A stretch of DNA of 64,000 nt. Source: Pseudanabaena sp. PCC 6802 (GTDB taxonomy: Bacteria > Cyanobacteriota > Cyanobacteriia > Pseudanabaenales > Pseudanabaenaceae). Within the stretch, counting starts at the first letter, position 1; each line of letters opens with the position of its first letter. Below the pieces are notes generated by a model. That model made no database searches. It saw nothing but the letters and a program-made list of their open reading frames with translations, and had not been told where the DNA came from. The stretch is from assembly GCF_000332175.1 (NCBI RefSeq), contig NZ_KB235914.1, positions 1,923,368 to 1,987,367 on the forward strand. Direction: 5' to 3'. Shown here piece by piece: positions 17,561 through 26,264 of the stretch. The position numbers and the translations under genes are program-made.

Positions 17561-19576
17561 ATGCCAGAGGTAAAATTTGGTAGAAAGGACGAACCTTCTA
17601 TCTCTCTACGGCGCAGCGACGATTTAATTGCCGTGCGGACTCGATCCACCCGTTCCCTGCGGAGGGGGCCAGTTCAATCGAGCGCAGCCGCAGAAGTCGC
17701 TGACGGTCAGCTAGTTTTGGACTTTCCCGAAGCAGGGGTAGAAGTCTATCGCGTTGATGCAAGTTCCGGGCGACGCACTCTGGACGAACGCAAACAATCG
17801 CTTCGCATGATGCCTGACATCCGTTTTGCAGGTGGAGTTTTTGTGGACGAGGCATCCAACGAGCCATACATCTATACTGAGAACCTTTTTATTAAGTTTA
17901 TTGATGAGGCCGATCCCGAGGATTGTCAAGCAGTTATTAGGGAGGCTGGACTGACTGTCAAGGAAGAACTGACCTATGCTACAAATGCCTTTTTCGTTGC
18001 CGCACCTGAAGGAACGGGAGCGCAGATATTCGATTTAGCTGTATCCTTATTAAATCGCAGCGATGTTGAATTCTGCCATCCAGAGCTTTTGCGCCGTCGT
18101 GCCAAAAAAGGTATATTCCCACCCCAATGGCACCTCAAGACAACCACGGTTAACGGCATTCTCATTGCAGCTAGCGCCAATGTTGAGGCTGCGCATCTCA
18201 TCACTAAAGGGACTGGCACCACCATTGCCGTAATCGATGATGGTATTGATATCGATCATCCAGAATTAAGTCGAACGGGGAAGGCTATCGCAACCCGCGA
18301 TGCAACGCTCGGCACGAGCGATCCGCGTCCTAAAGATTTCGATCGCCGCTATCCAGACAACCACGGCACGGCGTGCGCGGGTGTAGCCTGCGCGGATGGG
18401 GCGTTTGGGGCTTCAGGTGTCGCTCCAGAAGCTAAGTTAATCCCAATTCGCTTGGCATCTGGTTTGGGATCTCAACAAGAGGCAAACGCCTTCAGATGGG
18501 CTGCTGATAATGGTGCTGATGTCATTTCTTGCAGTTGGGGGCCAGCAGATGGGGAATGGTGGAATCTTGGAGATCCCCAGCACAAACACTTCGAACCACT
18601 GCCTGCAAGCACGCGCTTAGCCCTGGACTATGCAACTACCAAGGGTAGAGGAGGGAAAGGATGCGTCATCCTATTTGCTGCTGGTAATGGTAATGAGAGC
18701 GTCGATAATGATGGATATGCCAGCTACGGAGGCGTAATTGCAGTTGCAGCCTGCAACGATCGCGGTAAGCGCAGCGTCTATAGCGACTACGGAAAAGCAG
18801 TGTGGTGCTGTTTCCCTAGCAGCGATTTTGGACACCCCCCCTTCAACCATCCCGATGCCCTCACAACCGGGATCTGGACGATAGATCGAGTTGGGGCGCG
18901 GGGATACAATCCAGGCAATTCTCAGTTGGGAGATGCGGGTGGAAATTATGCTAATGACTTTGGTGGAACCTCCAGTGCTTGTCCGGGCGCGGCAGGAATA
19001 GCAGCTTTAGTGCTTTCTGTTAACCCAAATCTGAAGGGAACAGAAGTGCGCGATATTTTGCGCCAAGCCTGCGATAAAATCGATCCGCAGGGCGGACAGT
19101 ATGATGCGCAAGGTCGAAGCGATTTCTACGGTTACGGTCGCTTAAACGCTGAAACAGCCGTGAAGCTTGCCAAACCCAAACCCACAAACTCTATCCTCAT
19201 CAGTCGCAATTTTAACCAGCCTCTCCCGGACTTACAATCAGTGCAAGTCTCAATTGATGTGGCTGAAACTCAACCAATCGGCAGGCTCTCCGTTACAATC
19301 GATATTCTGCATACCTTCATAGGCGATCTGGAAATAAACCTGATACCCCCTAGCAGCTTGGGCGCAGAGAAAATTGTCTTGCACAACCGCAAAGGTGGCG
19401 CAACTCAGAACCTGAAACAGGTTTATGATGAGACTCTAATTCCATCCCTATCAAATTTTAAGGGGAAGAGCATTCAAGGAACGTGGTCGCTTGAGATTTA
19501 CGATCGCGCTGCCCGTGATGTGGGAACTTTGATCGGTTTTGGTTTGGAATTAACTTTACCGAACCCGATCGCTTGA
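17561..19576 (+). CDS. Subtilisin-like serine protease (S8) with C-terminal P/Homo B domain
   Basis: This 671-aa protease has a long N-terminal region without a signal peptide (VRTRSTRSLRR...) that probably acts as prodomain. The S8 domain follows with Asp226 (IAVIDDGID), His268 (NHGTACAG) and Ser471 (GGTSSACPG). A proprotein-convertase P domain fills the C-terminus (IDILHTFIGDLEINLIPP...GTWSLEIYDRAARDVG). The catalytic triad is complete. With no signal peptide it may work in the cytoplasm or leave by a non-classical route. It stands alone between a WD40 relic and a minus-strand operon. A role in leader removal for the lanthipeptides is possible by location but is not needed, since the transporter carries a C39 peptidase. 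Confidence 0.92.
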   Translation: MPEVKFGRKDEPSISLRRSDDLIAVRTRSTRSLRRGPVQSSAAAEVADGQLVLDFPEAGVEVYRVDASSGRRTLDERKQSLRMMPDIRFAGGVFVDEASNEPYIYTENLFIKFIDEADPEDCQAVIREAGLTVKEELTYATNAFFVAAPEGTGAQIFDLAVSLLNRSDVEFCHPELLRRRAKKGIFPPQWHLKTTTVNGILIAASANVEAAHLITKGTGTTIAVIDDGIDIDHPELSRTGKAIATRDATLGTSDPRPKDFDRRYPDNHGTACAGVACADGAFGASGVAPEAKLIPIRLASGLGSQQEANAFRWAADNGADVISCSWGPADGEWWNLGDPQHKHFEPLPASTRLALDYATTKGRGGKGCVILFAAGNGNESVDNDGYASYGGVIAVAACNDRGKRSVYSDYGKAVWCCFPSSDFGHPPFNHPDALTTGIWTIDRVGARGYNPGNSQLGDAGGNYANDFGGTSSACPGAAGIAALVLSVNPNLKGTEVRDILRQACDKIDPQGGQYDAQGRSDFYGYGRLNAETAVKLAKPKPTNSILISRNFNQPLPDLQSVQVSIDVAETQPIGRLSVTIDILHTFIGDLEINLIPPSSLGAEKIVLHNRKGGATQNLKQVYDETLIPSLSNFKGKSIQGTWSLEIYDRAARDVGTLIGFGLELTLPNPIA

Positions 19577-19593
19577 GATCCAGGGGTATTCTC

Positions 19594-19624
19594 AGAGGGG
19601 TAGTGCTCCGTGCCCACCCCTCTT
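19594..19624 (+). terminator. Hairpin after the subtilase gene
   Basis: AGAGGGGT and ACCCCTCT form a perfect 8-bp stem around a 15-base loop, 18 bases past the stop codon. No clear T-tract follows, so termination strength is uncertain. Confidence 0.5.
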
Positions 19625-19714
19625 CAATCGAGAAGATATAGCAGTTACAGATCGAAGGGGACGATCTTGAGGTACAGCCCTACCCCTACAATCGCAGATC
19701 CATCTGCAGCCATA

Positions 19715-20701
19715 TCAGGCTCGATCGCGAGCAATGGGTGAATGCAAGTTATGTCTATCGACTTTATAGAAGGATAGATCGACATTTTGGTAATAATCAA
19801 CTGTTTTACAAATGCCATCATAGGTATCGGTGAATTGATAATCTCCAAAAACTTGTTGAAAGCGTTTGGTATCCATTATCTTTCTGGGAGCACCATCGGG
19901 ATAGTCGGTGCGAAAGACTAACTCACCTCGAAAGCCAATCGCTAGAGCGATCGCTTCGGCAGATTCTCGAATTGTATATCCCTTTCCCTGAGCAAGATTT
20001 ATAGGTTCGGGCAATGCTAGATCGCGATCGATCGCTAGAGCGAGCAGTTTTGCCACATCTTCAACATAAATCCATTCGCGAATTGGCGCGCCACTTCCCC
20101 AAATTTCAAAAGTTGGTTGTCGAGCCATTTCTGCCTTCAACATCCTGATAATCATGCCGTTGAGTGCGTGCACCCTGGTCGCATCTGTAGAGTCACCTGG
20201 GCCAAACGCATTGGGAATGAAGAAATGGCGGGTATCAATCCCAAATTGCATTTTATAGCACGCGGCCAGATTATAGATAAATCGCTTGGCATTACCGTAG
20301 GAATAAACGCTTGGGTGAACGTCTCCCTTTAGCCAGTCGGACTCGGTATAAATTTCTGCCTGCCCAGGATAGCAGCAGTTGGAAAGTGGATTAATAACTA
20401 CGCTTTCGGGACAAACATCCTGAATCGCTCGATATAAATTGAGCGCCATTTGCGTGTTATCAGAAAAAATAACCGCATGTCGCTTAGCTACATAGGGCAG
20501 CCCGCCGACATGCGCGGCAAGATTAACGATTACTTTCGGTCGATATAACCTGAGGAAGTATTTTATATCTTCGTAGCGGGTTAGGTCTAATCTATTCCTT
20601 CTCGATAGGGCGATCGCCTCATAGTTAGAGTTGCTAAGTACTTTCATGAGGCTTTTGCCGATGAAACCATGTCCGCCTAATACGAGAATCTTCTGAGCCA
20701 T
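19715..20701 (-). CDS. NAD(P)-dependent epimerase/dehydratase, GDP-L-fucose-synthase-like
   Basis: This 328-aa extended SDR has the Rossmann motif GGHGFIGKSL, the active-site strand NPLSNCCYPG, and the YSYGNAK catalytic Tyr/Lys pair. NLAAHVGGLPYVAKR and IREWIYVEDVAKLL are typical of GDP-4-keto-6-deoxymannose epimerase/reductases and related nucleotide-sugar enzymes. The exact sugar product is uncertain. The gene starts 15 bases after the upstream helical-enzyme gene and has a GAGGA Shine-Dalgarno 7 bases before the ATG, so the two are co-transcribed. A second enzyme of this type, beside GMD, lies at 56163, so this copy may serve a separate product pathway. Confidence 0.85.
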   Translation of the reverse strand: MAQKILVLGGHGFIGKSLMKVLSNSNYEAIALSRRNRLDLTRYEDIKYFLRLYRPKVIVNLAAHVGGLPYVAKRHAVIFSDNTQMALNLYRAIQDVCPESVVINPLSNCCYPGQAEIYTESDWLKGDVHPSVYSYGNAKRFIYNLAACYKMQFGIDTRHFFIPNAFGPGDSTDATRVHALNGMIIRMLKAEMARQPTFEIWGSGAPIREWIYVEDVAKLLALAIDRDLALPEPINLAQGKGYTIRESAEAIALAIGFRGELVFRTDYPDGAPRKIMDTKRFQQVFGDYQFTDTYDGICKTVDYYQNVDLSFYKVDRHNLHSPIARDRA

Positions 20702-20716
20702 GAGACTGTCCTCTGT

Positions 20717-21394
20717 TTAGTGTTTTGCATAGTGAAGCAGTTCGTTTGTCCATGCCTCAAATAGCGCAAAGACTTCATCGACGATCGCCAGGCAACGTAC
20801 CTGGTTTGACTCGTCCATCGGAATTTCTGCAATCTCATCGCGATCGCTGCCGACTGAATGGCCGGACTCCAGGCTAAAGTGAAATTCTCCACAGTAGCGC
20901 AGTTGAATCCCACGTCGGGCTTCAATTGCCTTTGCCAAACTAAGCATAGTACTAAAGAGTACGTTTCCGGTCTCCTCAATTGCTTCGATAACGGCAATGC
21001 GCTCTATTGCATTTGCATTGGAGATGAGAGTTGCAAGTCGATAGGTCAGGATGCGGTTTTGGCGCGTCTCATCGCTCCAAAGAAATCGCATCCACGACGT
21101 TGGGCTACACAGACGGTCGAAACCGAGTTTAGTGAAATCCTCCAAATACCAAGGCCAGTGATGGTCGTCCTCATAAGTGTGAATATTGACCCGTTGCTGA
21201 TATGCATCAGTTGCGGGTTCCTCGCGTAGCATATACTTATTGATATCGCTGAAGCTCAGGATGAAGTGCGCCATACAAGGATAGAAAGCCATTCGCTCCT
21301 CTTCAGTCAGGCTGGAGTCGCGCATAAATTGGAATAAAGGTAAATTAGTGTAGGTTTGCTTCTTCTCTAAGATTTTGTTCAACACACGTTTCAT
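20717..21394 (-). CDS. Helical protein, possible heme-oxygenase-like diiron enzyme
   Basis: This 225-aa protein appears all-alpha. It has acidic/His clusters spaced like metal ligands in heme-oxygenase-like diiron oxidases and TENA/HO-fold proteins: HTYEDDHHWPW (about residue 72), EAIEETGNVLFSTM (about 140) and CGEFHFSLESGHSVG (about 168). Known members of this fold carry out N-oxygenation or C-C cleavage in natural-product pathways. The assignment rests on motif pattern only and needs a profile search. It is the middle gene of a three-gene operon (the 117-aa gene 72 bases upstream, the SDR 15 bases downstream). AAGAGA before the ATG serves as Shine-Dalgarno. Confidence 0.55.
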   Translation of the reverse strand: MKRVLNKILEKKQTYTNLPLFQFMRDSSLTEEERMAFYPCMAHFILSFSDINKYMLREEPATDAYQQRVNIHTYEDDHHWPWYLEDFTKLGFDRLCSPTSWMRFLWSDETRQNRILTYRLATLISNANAIERIAVIEAIEETGNVLFSTMLSLAKAIEARRGIQLRYCGEFHFSLESGHSVGSDRDEIAEIPMDESNQVRCLAIVDEVFALFEAWTNELLHYAKH

Positions 21395-21466
21395 AATTAT
21401 CTCTTTCGTCTCAGATCGATATATAGATTGATGAATTTCCTTTGAAATGAGATTTATTTAGATGGT

Positions 21467-21820
21467 TTAAGTTTCCGAGCAGGCCATCTCCTGAAGATTC
21501 AGGATTACCTCTTTGCTATTTAGCGTGGCATGAACTCGAATGCCCTTTACGCCTTCGGCAAAGAACTCAGTTTTTACTCGAATCGGACCGATCACTTGAG
21601 CCACAATATCCTTAGGCGGAGATGCGACAAAATCAAAGTCATAAATCCCGTCGGGTGGTGCCTGAACGTAGGTGTAAGGTACCAGTTGTGGATTAGACCA
21701 GCCTGGCGTAGGGACGGTACCAAAGACAGTAACGAGCAGCTTAGGCGGAAAACTTTCCAGGATTCCCAGGTTAATCTCGGTAATTTCCAGTATTTTTTGG
21801 GTTGGATGCGTGAATTTCAT
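21467..21820 (-). CDS. Conserved-looking 117-aa protein of unknown function
   Basis: I do not recognise this protein. It is predicted mostly beta, with alternating hydrophobic strands (EITEINLGILESFPPKLLVTVFG, RVHATLNSKEVILNLQ), no signal peptide and no membrane segment. AAGGAAA lies 8 bases before the ATG, so translation is well supported. It is the first gene of a probable operon with the helical enzyme candidate and the SDR. It is divergent from an NB-ARC gene in the same way as the lanthipeptide operon is. Confidence 0.75.
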   Translation of the reverse strand: MKFTHPTQKILEITEINLGILESFPPKLLVTVFGTVPTPGWSNPQLVPYTYVQAPPDGIYDFDFVASPPKDIVAQVIGPIRVKTEFFAEGVKGIRVHATLNSKEVILNLQEMACSET

Positions 21821-22002
21821 TATCGATTTCCTTCGTTATTGGTTGATTTTCCTAGAACACCATTCCAGGTTAGGAAACTTATTTATTACTGTCAGCCAGA
21901 AAAGTTAAGGAAAGATCGGGTTATTAAGATCGGAAAAGATCGGGTGCTGGGGAACAAAAGATCGGGTTAAAATGTAACGCAGACGCAACATGGCTCGTAC
22001 TC
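21821..22002. promoter_or_regulatory. Divergent promoter region with repeated AAGATCGG boxes
   Basis: AAGATCGG occurs at 21912, 21926, 21936 and 21957, several followed by G. The blocks CTGTCAGCCAGAAAAGTT and GTTAAAATGTAACGCAGACGC parallel the region before the NB-ARC gene at 11485. This suggests a common ancestor and perhaps a common regulator, such as the HTH domain of the STAND proteins themselves. Confidence 0.55.
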
Positions 22003-25000
22003 ATGACTCCCAAAGAGGCTTTAGCGCAACTCGACACCCTTTTACAAGGAGCAAAGCTCAAAGATATACAGGAAACTGTGTTTAGCTATTCCTGGCAAGG
22101 ATGGACTTACCCGCAAATCGCTCAGCATTTGAATTACGATGTCAGCTATATCCGCGATGTTGGTTACGAGCTATGGCGACAACTCAGTCAAGAATTTGGC
22201 GAGCAGGTTACTAAGAAAAACGTGCAGGCCGTATTGCGACGGCAAATGCTTCAGACTGAACTGGTACATGCACAAGCACCCAACGCTAATGCTATCCATT
22301 CAGAACCCGATCCCATACCCAACTTATCAGAAGAACCTGCCAACTACGATAATCGCAAATATTGGGGTACAACTATTGATATTCCATTATTCTACGGACG
22401 CGCGACGGAACTGAGCTGCCTGCAACAGTGGGTGGTTGAAGATCGCTGCCGCTTAGTATCGGTAGTGGGGATGGGTGGTATTGGCAAAACTACATTAGTG
22501 GCAAAACTAACCGAGCAATGCCAGGATCGGTTCGACTTTCTAATTTGGCAATCTTTGCGCAACGTTCCGCCGATCGCCGAGGTACTGGTTAACTCTATTC
22601 AATATCTCTCCCACCAGCAGATAACCATACCGTCGCTATCAATTGGAACTCTTATTTCTCAACTGATAGAACTTTTACGCTCGTCTCGCTGTTTGTTAAT
22701 ATTTGATAACTTCGATACGGTTCTGGGCGCTAACGCGGTAAATGCGTTACCAGACTCTGGATTGGGTTCTGATGCCCTGCAATATCGACCAGGATGCGAG
22801 GGATATGCAGAATTACTCAGAAGGGTAGGGAGCGAACTCCATTCTAGTTGTTTAATTCTAACCAGTCGAGAGAATCCCAAAGTATTAACTCCCCTAGAGG
22901 GAGCTAACCTTCCAGTGCGCAGCTTACTTTTAACCGGCTTAAATACTTCAGAGATCCAGGAGATTTGCCAAGCCGATGGTTGTTTCTCGCAAACAGAGAC
23001 CGACTGGGACGATCTGACCGAGATATATGCTGGCAATCCCCTCGCGCTCAAGATCGTCTCCACCACAGTACGCGATCTATTTGATGGCAGCATTCCAGAG
23101 TTCCTAGCACAGGGGACGATCGCATTTGGCGATATCAACTTACTCCTGGACGAACAATTTCATTGCCTGTCAGACTTTGAAAAGCAAGTAATGTACTGGC
23201 TGGCAATCCATCGCGAATCGGTGTCGTTGACAGAACTGCGCGAGGATTTTGTGCCAATCCCACCGCAGCATATTTTACTAGAGGCACTACTGTCTTTGTC
23301 ACGGCGATCGCTAATTGAGAAAAGTGCTGGCAGATTCACATTGCAACCCGTAGTGATGGAATACGTAACGGAACAACTGCTCGATCGCATCTGTACTGAA
23401 TTGGCAACGCAGGAACTGGATTTGTTTATCAGCCATGCCCTGATCGAAGCTCAAGCTAAGGATTACGTGCGTGCGAGCCAAACCCACCTGATTTTAGCAC
23501 CCCTGGCCGCACGCCTGATCTGTCAGTTTCGCTCCAAAACAGAAGTAGAGCACCAACTCAAGCAAATTTTATTTAAACTGCGATCTCAATTCCCCAGCAC
23601 GGTTGGATATGCAGGCGGCAATCTAATCAATTTATTGAATCAACTCCAAATCGACCTAACTGGTTATGATTTCTCTCACTTGAGTGTCAGACAAGCTCAT
23701 CTCCAGGATGTCAATCTACATCATACCAACTTTGCCTATTGCGATCTGAGTAAATCTACATTTGCTCAAACCTTTGGCAGTATTCTATCTGTAGCATTTA
23801 GCCCTGACGATCGACTGCTAGCTGCCGCAGGTACCAGTGAAGATATCCACTTGTGGCAATCGATCGACGGACAAGAGTTATTTACGCTCAAAGGACACAA
23901 AAATTGGGTTCTGTCAATCGCATTCAGTCCTGATAGTCAACTCCTTGCTAGTGCGGGCGAGGACAACTCGATCAAGCTTTGGGATGTTCGAGATGGGAAC
24001 TGTCTCCTTACATTATTAGGACATACCGACTACGTCCATACCGTTACTTTTAATCCAGACGTGCAGGTGCTTGCCAGTGGCAGCATCGATCGCACGATTA
24101 AACTATGGGATGTTCAGACTGGTGAATGTCTCAATACTCTACACGGTCACGCCAGTTGGGTCGAATGCGTTGCGTTCGACCCTACCGGGCAAATTCTCGC
24201 TAGTAGTGGCGGCGATCGGGCAATCAAACTATGGGATACGATCGCGGGCGAGTGCATCCAGATGTTATCTGGACATGAAGCCCAGGTTAGTTCTATTGCC
24301 TTTAGTCCTGTTGACAGGATGCTCGCTAGTTGTAGCGGCGATCGGACAATTAAGCTATGGGATATCCAGACGGGTCAGTGCCTGAAAACACTGCGCGGGC
24401 ACGGCAGTCAAGTCTGGTCGATCGCCTTTAGCCCGGACGGGCAAATACTTGCCAGCGGTTCCCACGATCGCGCGATCAAACTGTGGGATGTCAATACTGG
24501 CGAGTGTTTGAGAACTTTACAAGGACATACCAGTCAAGTCCGCACGATTGCGCTCAATTCCTCAGGGACAGAATTGGTAAGTGGGAGTGGCGATCAAACC
24601 ATCCGGTTTTGGGATGTTAGCACGGGACAATGTCTTAAGACCTTACAGGGTTACAGCAGTCGCATCTGGTCGATTGCTTCCCATCCTTCTGGCGTGCAAC
24701 TTGCCAGTGGCTCCTACGATCGCATGGTGCGGGTATGGGATGTCAGTACGGGAGAATGTCTCAACACCTTAGCGGGGCATAGCAGTTGGGTGCGCTCCGT
24801 GGCATTTAGCCCTGATGGAAAGATTCTGGCCAGTGGGAGTGGCGATCAAACCGTCAAGCTTTGGGATACGAATACCGGGCAATGTTACCGCACCCTGTCA
24901 GGACATAGCAGTTGGATTCGTGCAGTTGCTTTTAGTCCCGACGCTCAAATTCTAGCCAGCGCTTCTCACGATCGAACTATTCGACTATGGGATCTCAACA

Positions 25001-25653
25001 CCTATCAGAGCGATCGCATCCTGTCGGTGAAGACTATCTGGACGAGGGCGCTCGCCTTTGCCCCGGTAGGCAAATCCGACAATCCCCATGAAACTTTCGT
25101 AGTTGGTTGTTGGGATGATAACACATTGGGACTTTGGCACGTACAAACTGGCGAACTGCTAATGACCTTTGCCGGACATACAGCGCAGATTTGGTCGGTG
25201 GCTTTCAGCCCTGACGGTCAGACCCTTGCCAGTGGCAGCCGCGATCGCACGATTAAACTGTGGGACGTGCGTACGGGTCGGTGCTGGCAAACCCTAGATG
25301 GACACGCAGGCGATATCTGGTCAGTGGCTTTCAGTCCCGATGGTAAGATGCTTGCTACAGGCGGTGACGATTGCAAAGTTAGGCTTTGGGATGCGCGTGC
25401 GGGTCAAGTTCAGGCAATTTTGCAAGGGCATCATGGCTCCGTGCAGTCAGTTATTTACAGTCTCGATGCCCGAACGCTTGCGAGTGGGAGCGAAGATGAA
25501 ACGATTAAAATTTGGGATATCGCAACTGGTGGATGTCTGAAGACACTGAGAGCCGATCGCCCCTACGAAGGTATGAATATTATGGGCGTTACCGGATTAA
25601 CTGAAGCTCAGAAAATGACGCTGATTTCACTTGGTGCGATGGAGGAAATATAG
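22003..25653 (+). CDS. NB-ARC STAND NTPase with vMAP-type HTH and 14 WD40 blades
   Basis: This 1216-aa paralogue of the 11485 gene has the same order: HTH domain (residues 1-85, [20 protein letters not shown]), NB-ARC with [28 protein letters not shown] and GNPLALKI, a helical linker, then 14 WD40 blades. Blade 11 is unusual, with an extra loop ([18 protein letters not shown]). The tail PYEGMNIMG...LTEAQK is conserved. The region between the HTH and NB-ARC is shorter than in the sister. The stop codon TAG lies inside a palindromic repeat (25649-25678). The domain order suggests ligand-triggered oligomerisation; no fused enzymatic effector is seen. Confidence 0.93.
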   Translation: MTPKEALAQLDTLLQGAKLKDIQETVFSYSWQGWTYPQIAQHLNYDVSYIRDVGYELWRQLSQEFGEQVTKKNVQAVLRRQMLQTELVHAQAPNANAIHSEPDPIPNLSEEPANYDNRKYWGTTIDIPLFYGRATELSCLQQWVVEDRCRLVSVVGMGGIGKTTLVAKLTEQCQDRFDFLIWQSLRNVPPIAEVLVNSIQYLSHQQITIPSLSIGTLISQLIELLRSSRCLLIFDNFDTVLGANAVNALPDSGLGSDALQYRPGCEGYAELLRRVGSELHSSCLILTSRENPKVLTPLEGANLPVRSLLLTGLNTSEIQEICQADGCFSQTETDWDDLTEIYAGNPLALKIVSTTVRDLFDGSIPEFLAQGTIAFGDINLLLDEQFHCLSDFEKQVMYWLAIHRESVSLTELREDFVPIPPQHILLEALLSLSRRSLIEKSAGRFTLQPVVMEYVTEQLLDRICTELATQELDLFISHALIEAQAKDYVRASQTHLILAPLAARLICQFRSKTEVEHQLKQILFKLRSQFPSTVGYAGGNLINLLNQLQIDLTGYDFSHLSVRQAHLQDVNLHHTNFAYCDLSKSTFAQTFGSILSVAFSPDDRLLAAAGTSEDIHLWQSIDGQELFTLKGHKNWVLSIAFSPDSQLLASAGEDNSIKLWDVRDGNCLLTLLGHTDYVHTVTFNPDVQVLASGSIDRTIKLWDVQTGECLNTLHGHASWVECVAFDPTGQILASSGGDRAIKLWDTIAGECIQMLSGHEAQVSSIAFSPVDRMLASCSGDRTIKLWDIQTGQCLKTLRGHGSQVWSIAFSPDGQILASGSHDRAIKLWDVNTGECLRTLQGHTSQVRTIALNSSGTELVSGSGDQTIRFWDVSTGQCLKTLQGYSSRIWSIASHPSGVQLASGSYDRMVRVWDVSTGECLNTLAGHSSWVRSVAFSPDGKILASGSGDQTVKLWDTNTGQCYRTLSGHSSWIRAVAFSPDAQILASASHDRTIRLWDLNTYQSDRILSVKTIWTRALAFAPVGKSDNPHETFVVGCWDDNTLGLWHVQTGELLMTFAGHTAQIWSVAFSPDGQTLASGSRDRTIKLWDVRTGRCWQTLDGHAGDIWSVAFSPDGKMLATGGDDCKVRLWDARAGQVQAILQGHHGSVQSVIYSLDARTLASGSEDETIKIWDIATGGCLKTLRADRPYEGMNIMGVTGLTEAQKMTLISLGAMEEI

Positions 25654-25678
25654 CGGTTTTCAGATGAAAACTGCTATA
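25649..25678. repeat. Solo palindromic end of repeat family A overlapping a stop codon
   Basis: The sequence reads TATAGCGGTTTTCA then GATGAAAACTGCTATA, so the two ends of family A are joined without the core. The first bases supply the TAG stop of the NB-ARC gene. Confidence 0.8.
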
Positions 25679-25782
25679 GAGAATCACATTGGTGCTATTT
25701 GGCATTTTGTTCGTCATTACAATGCATCCTTACTTCTTTAGGACTACCCCTTTTTTATATCCTCTGATCGCTGTCACTGTTA

Positions 25783-25895
25783 TATAGCGTTTTGCAATTG
25801 AGAAAGGCGTTAGTTTATGGGGTGAAGGGGTTCCACCCCTTCTTGGGGGCAAAGCCCCCAAACCCCCTACCTCTTACGATCTGAAAACCGCTATA
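25783..25895. repeat. Dispersed repeat family A, copy
   Basis: Ends are TATAGCGTTTTGCAATTGAG and CTGAAAACCGCTATA. The core carries GAAGGGGTTCCACCCCTTC and GGGGGCAAAGCCCCC hairpins. Confidence 0.8.
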
Positions 25896-25962
25896 ACAAT
25901 GAGATTGGTTCGAGAGCATTTAGCTTTTCGGGAAAATCAGGTAGTTGATGCAGTGCTATATT

Positions 25963-26110
25963 TATAGCCGTAGACAGATCTGTTAGGACAGGGGGTGTGG
26001 GGGCGCAGCCCCCACGCAGGGGAGGCAGGGCAGTCTTGGGGGTTCCCCGCTAGAGCCACTGCCGTGTGGAACCCCTGCACCCCGTCCTAAGCCTATTGGC
26101 TATAGCTATA
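25963..26110. repeat. Dispersed repeat family B, long variant
   Basis: It starts TATAGCCGTAGACAGATCTG and ends CCTATTGGCTATAGCTATA. It contains the GGCAGGGCAGTCTTGGGGGT...CCACTGCCGTGTGG insert also seen at 3187 and 36526. Confidence 0.8.
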
Positions 26111-26170
26111 ATTCAGATCTGGATTTATGCAGCTAGATCCTCCAGCCCCTTTAAAAAGGGTTCTGGGATT

Positions 26171-26199
26171 TTACCCTCTTACAACAATTAAGAGGGTAA
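26171..26199. promoter_or_regulatory. Perfect 10-bp inverted repeat before the TgpA-like gene
   Basis: TTACCCTCTT and AAGAGGGTAA flank a 9-base loop, 66 bases before the ATG. A second small palindrome, CCCTTTAAAAAGGG, lies just upstream. It may be an operator or a leader hairpin. Confidence 0.45.
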
Positions 26200-26264
26200 A
26201 GAGATCGAGAAGATTTCAGATCTCAAGTGTGTAAGTTCCACGGATATTTAAACAGGACTAGAAA

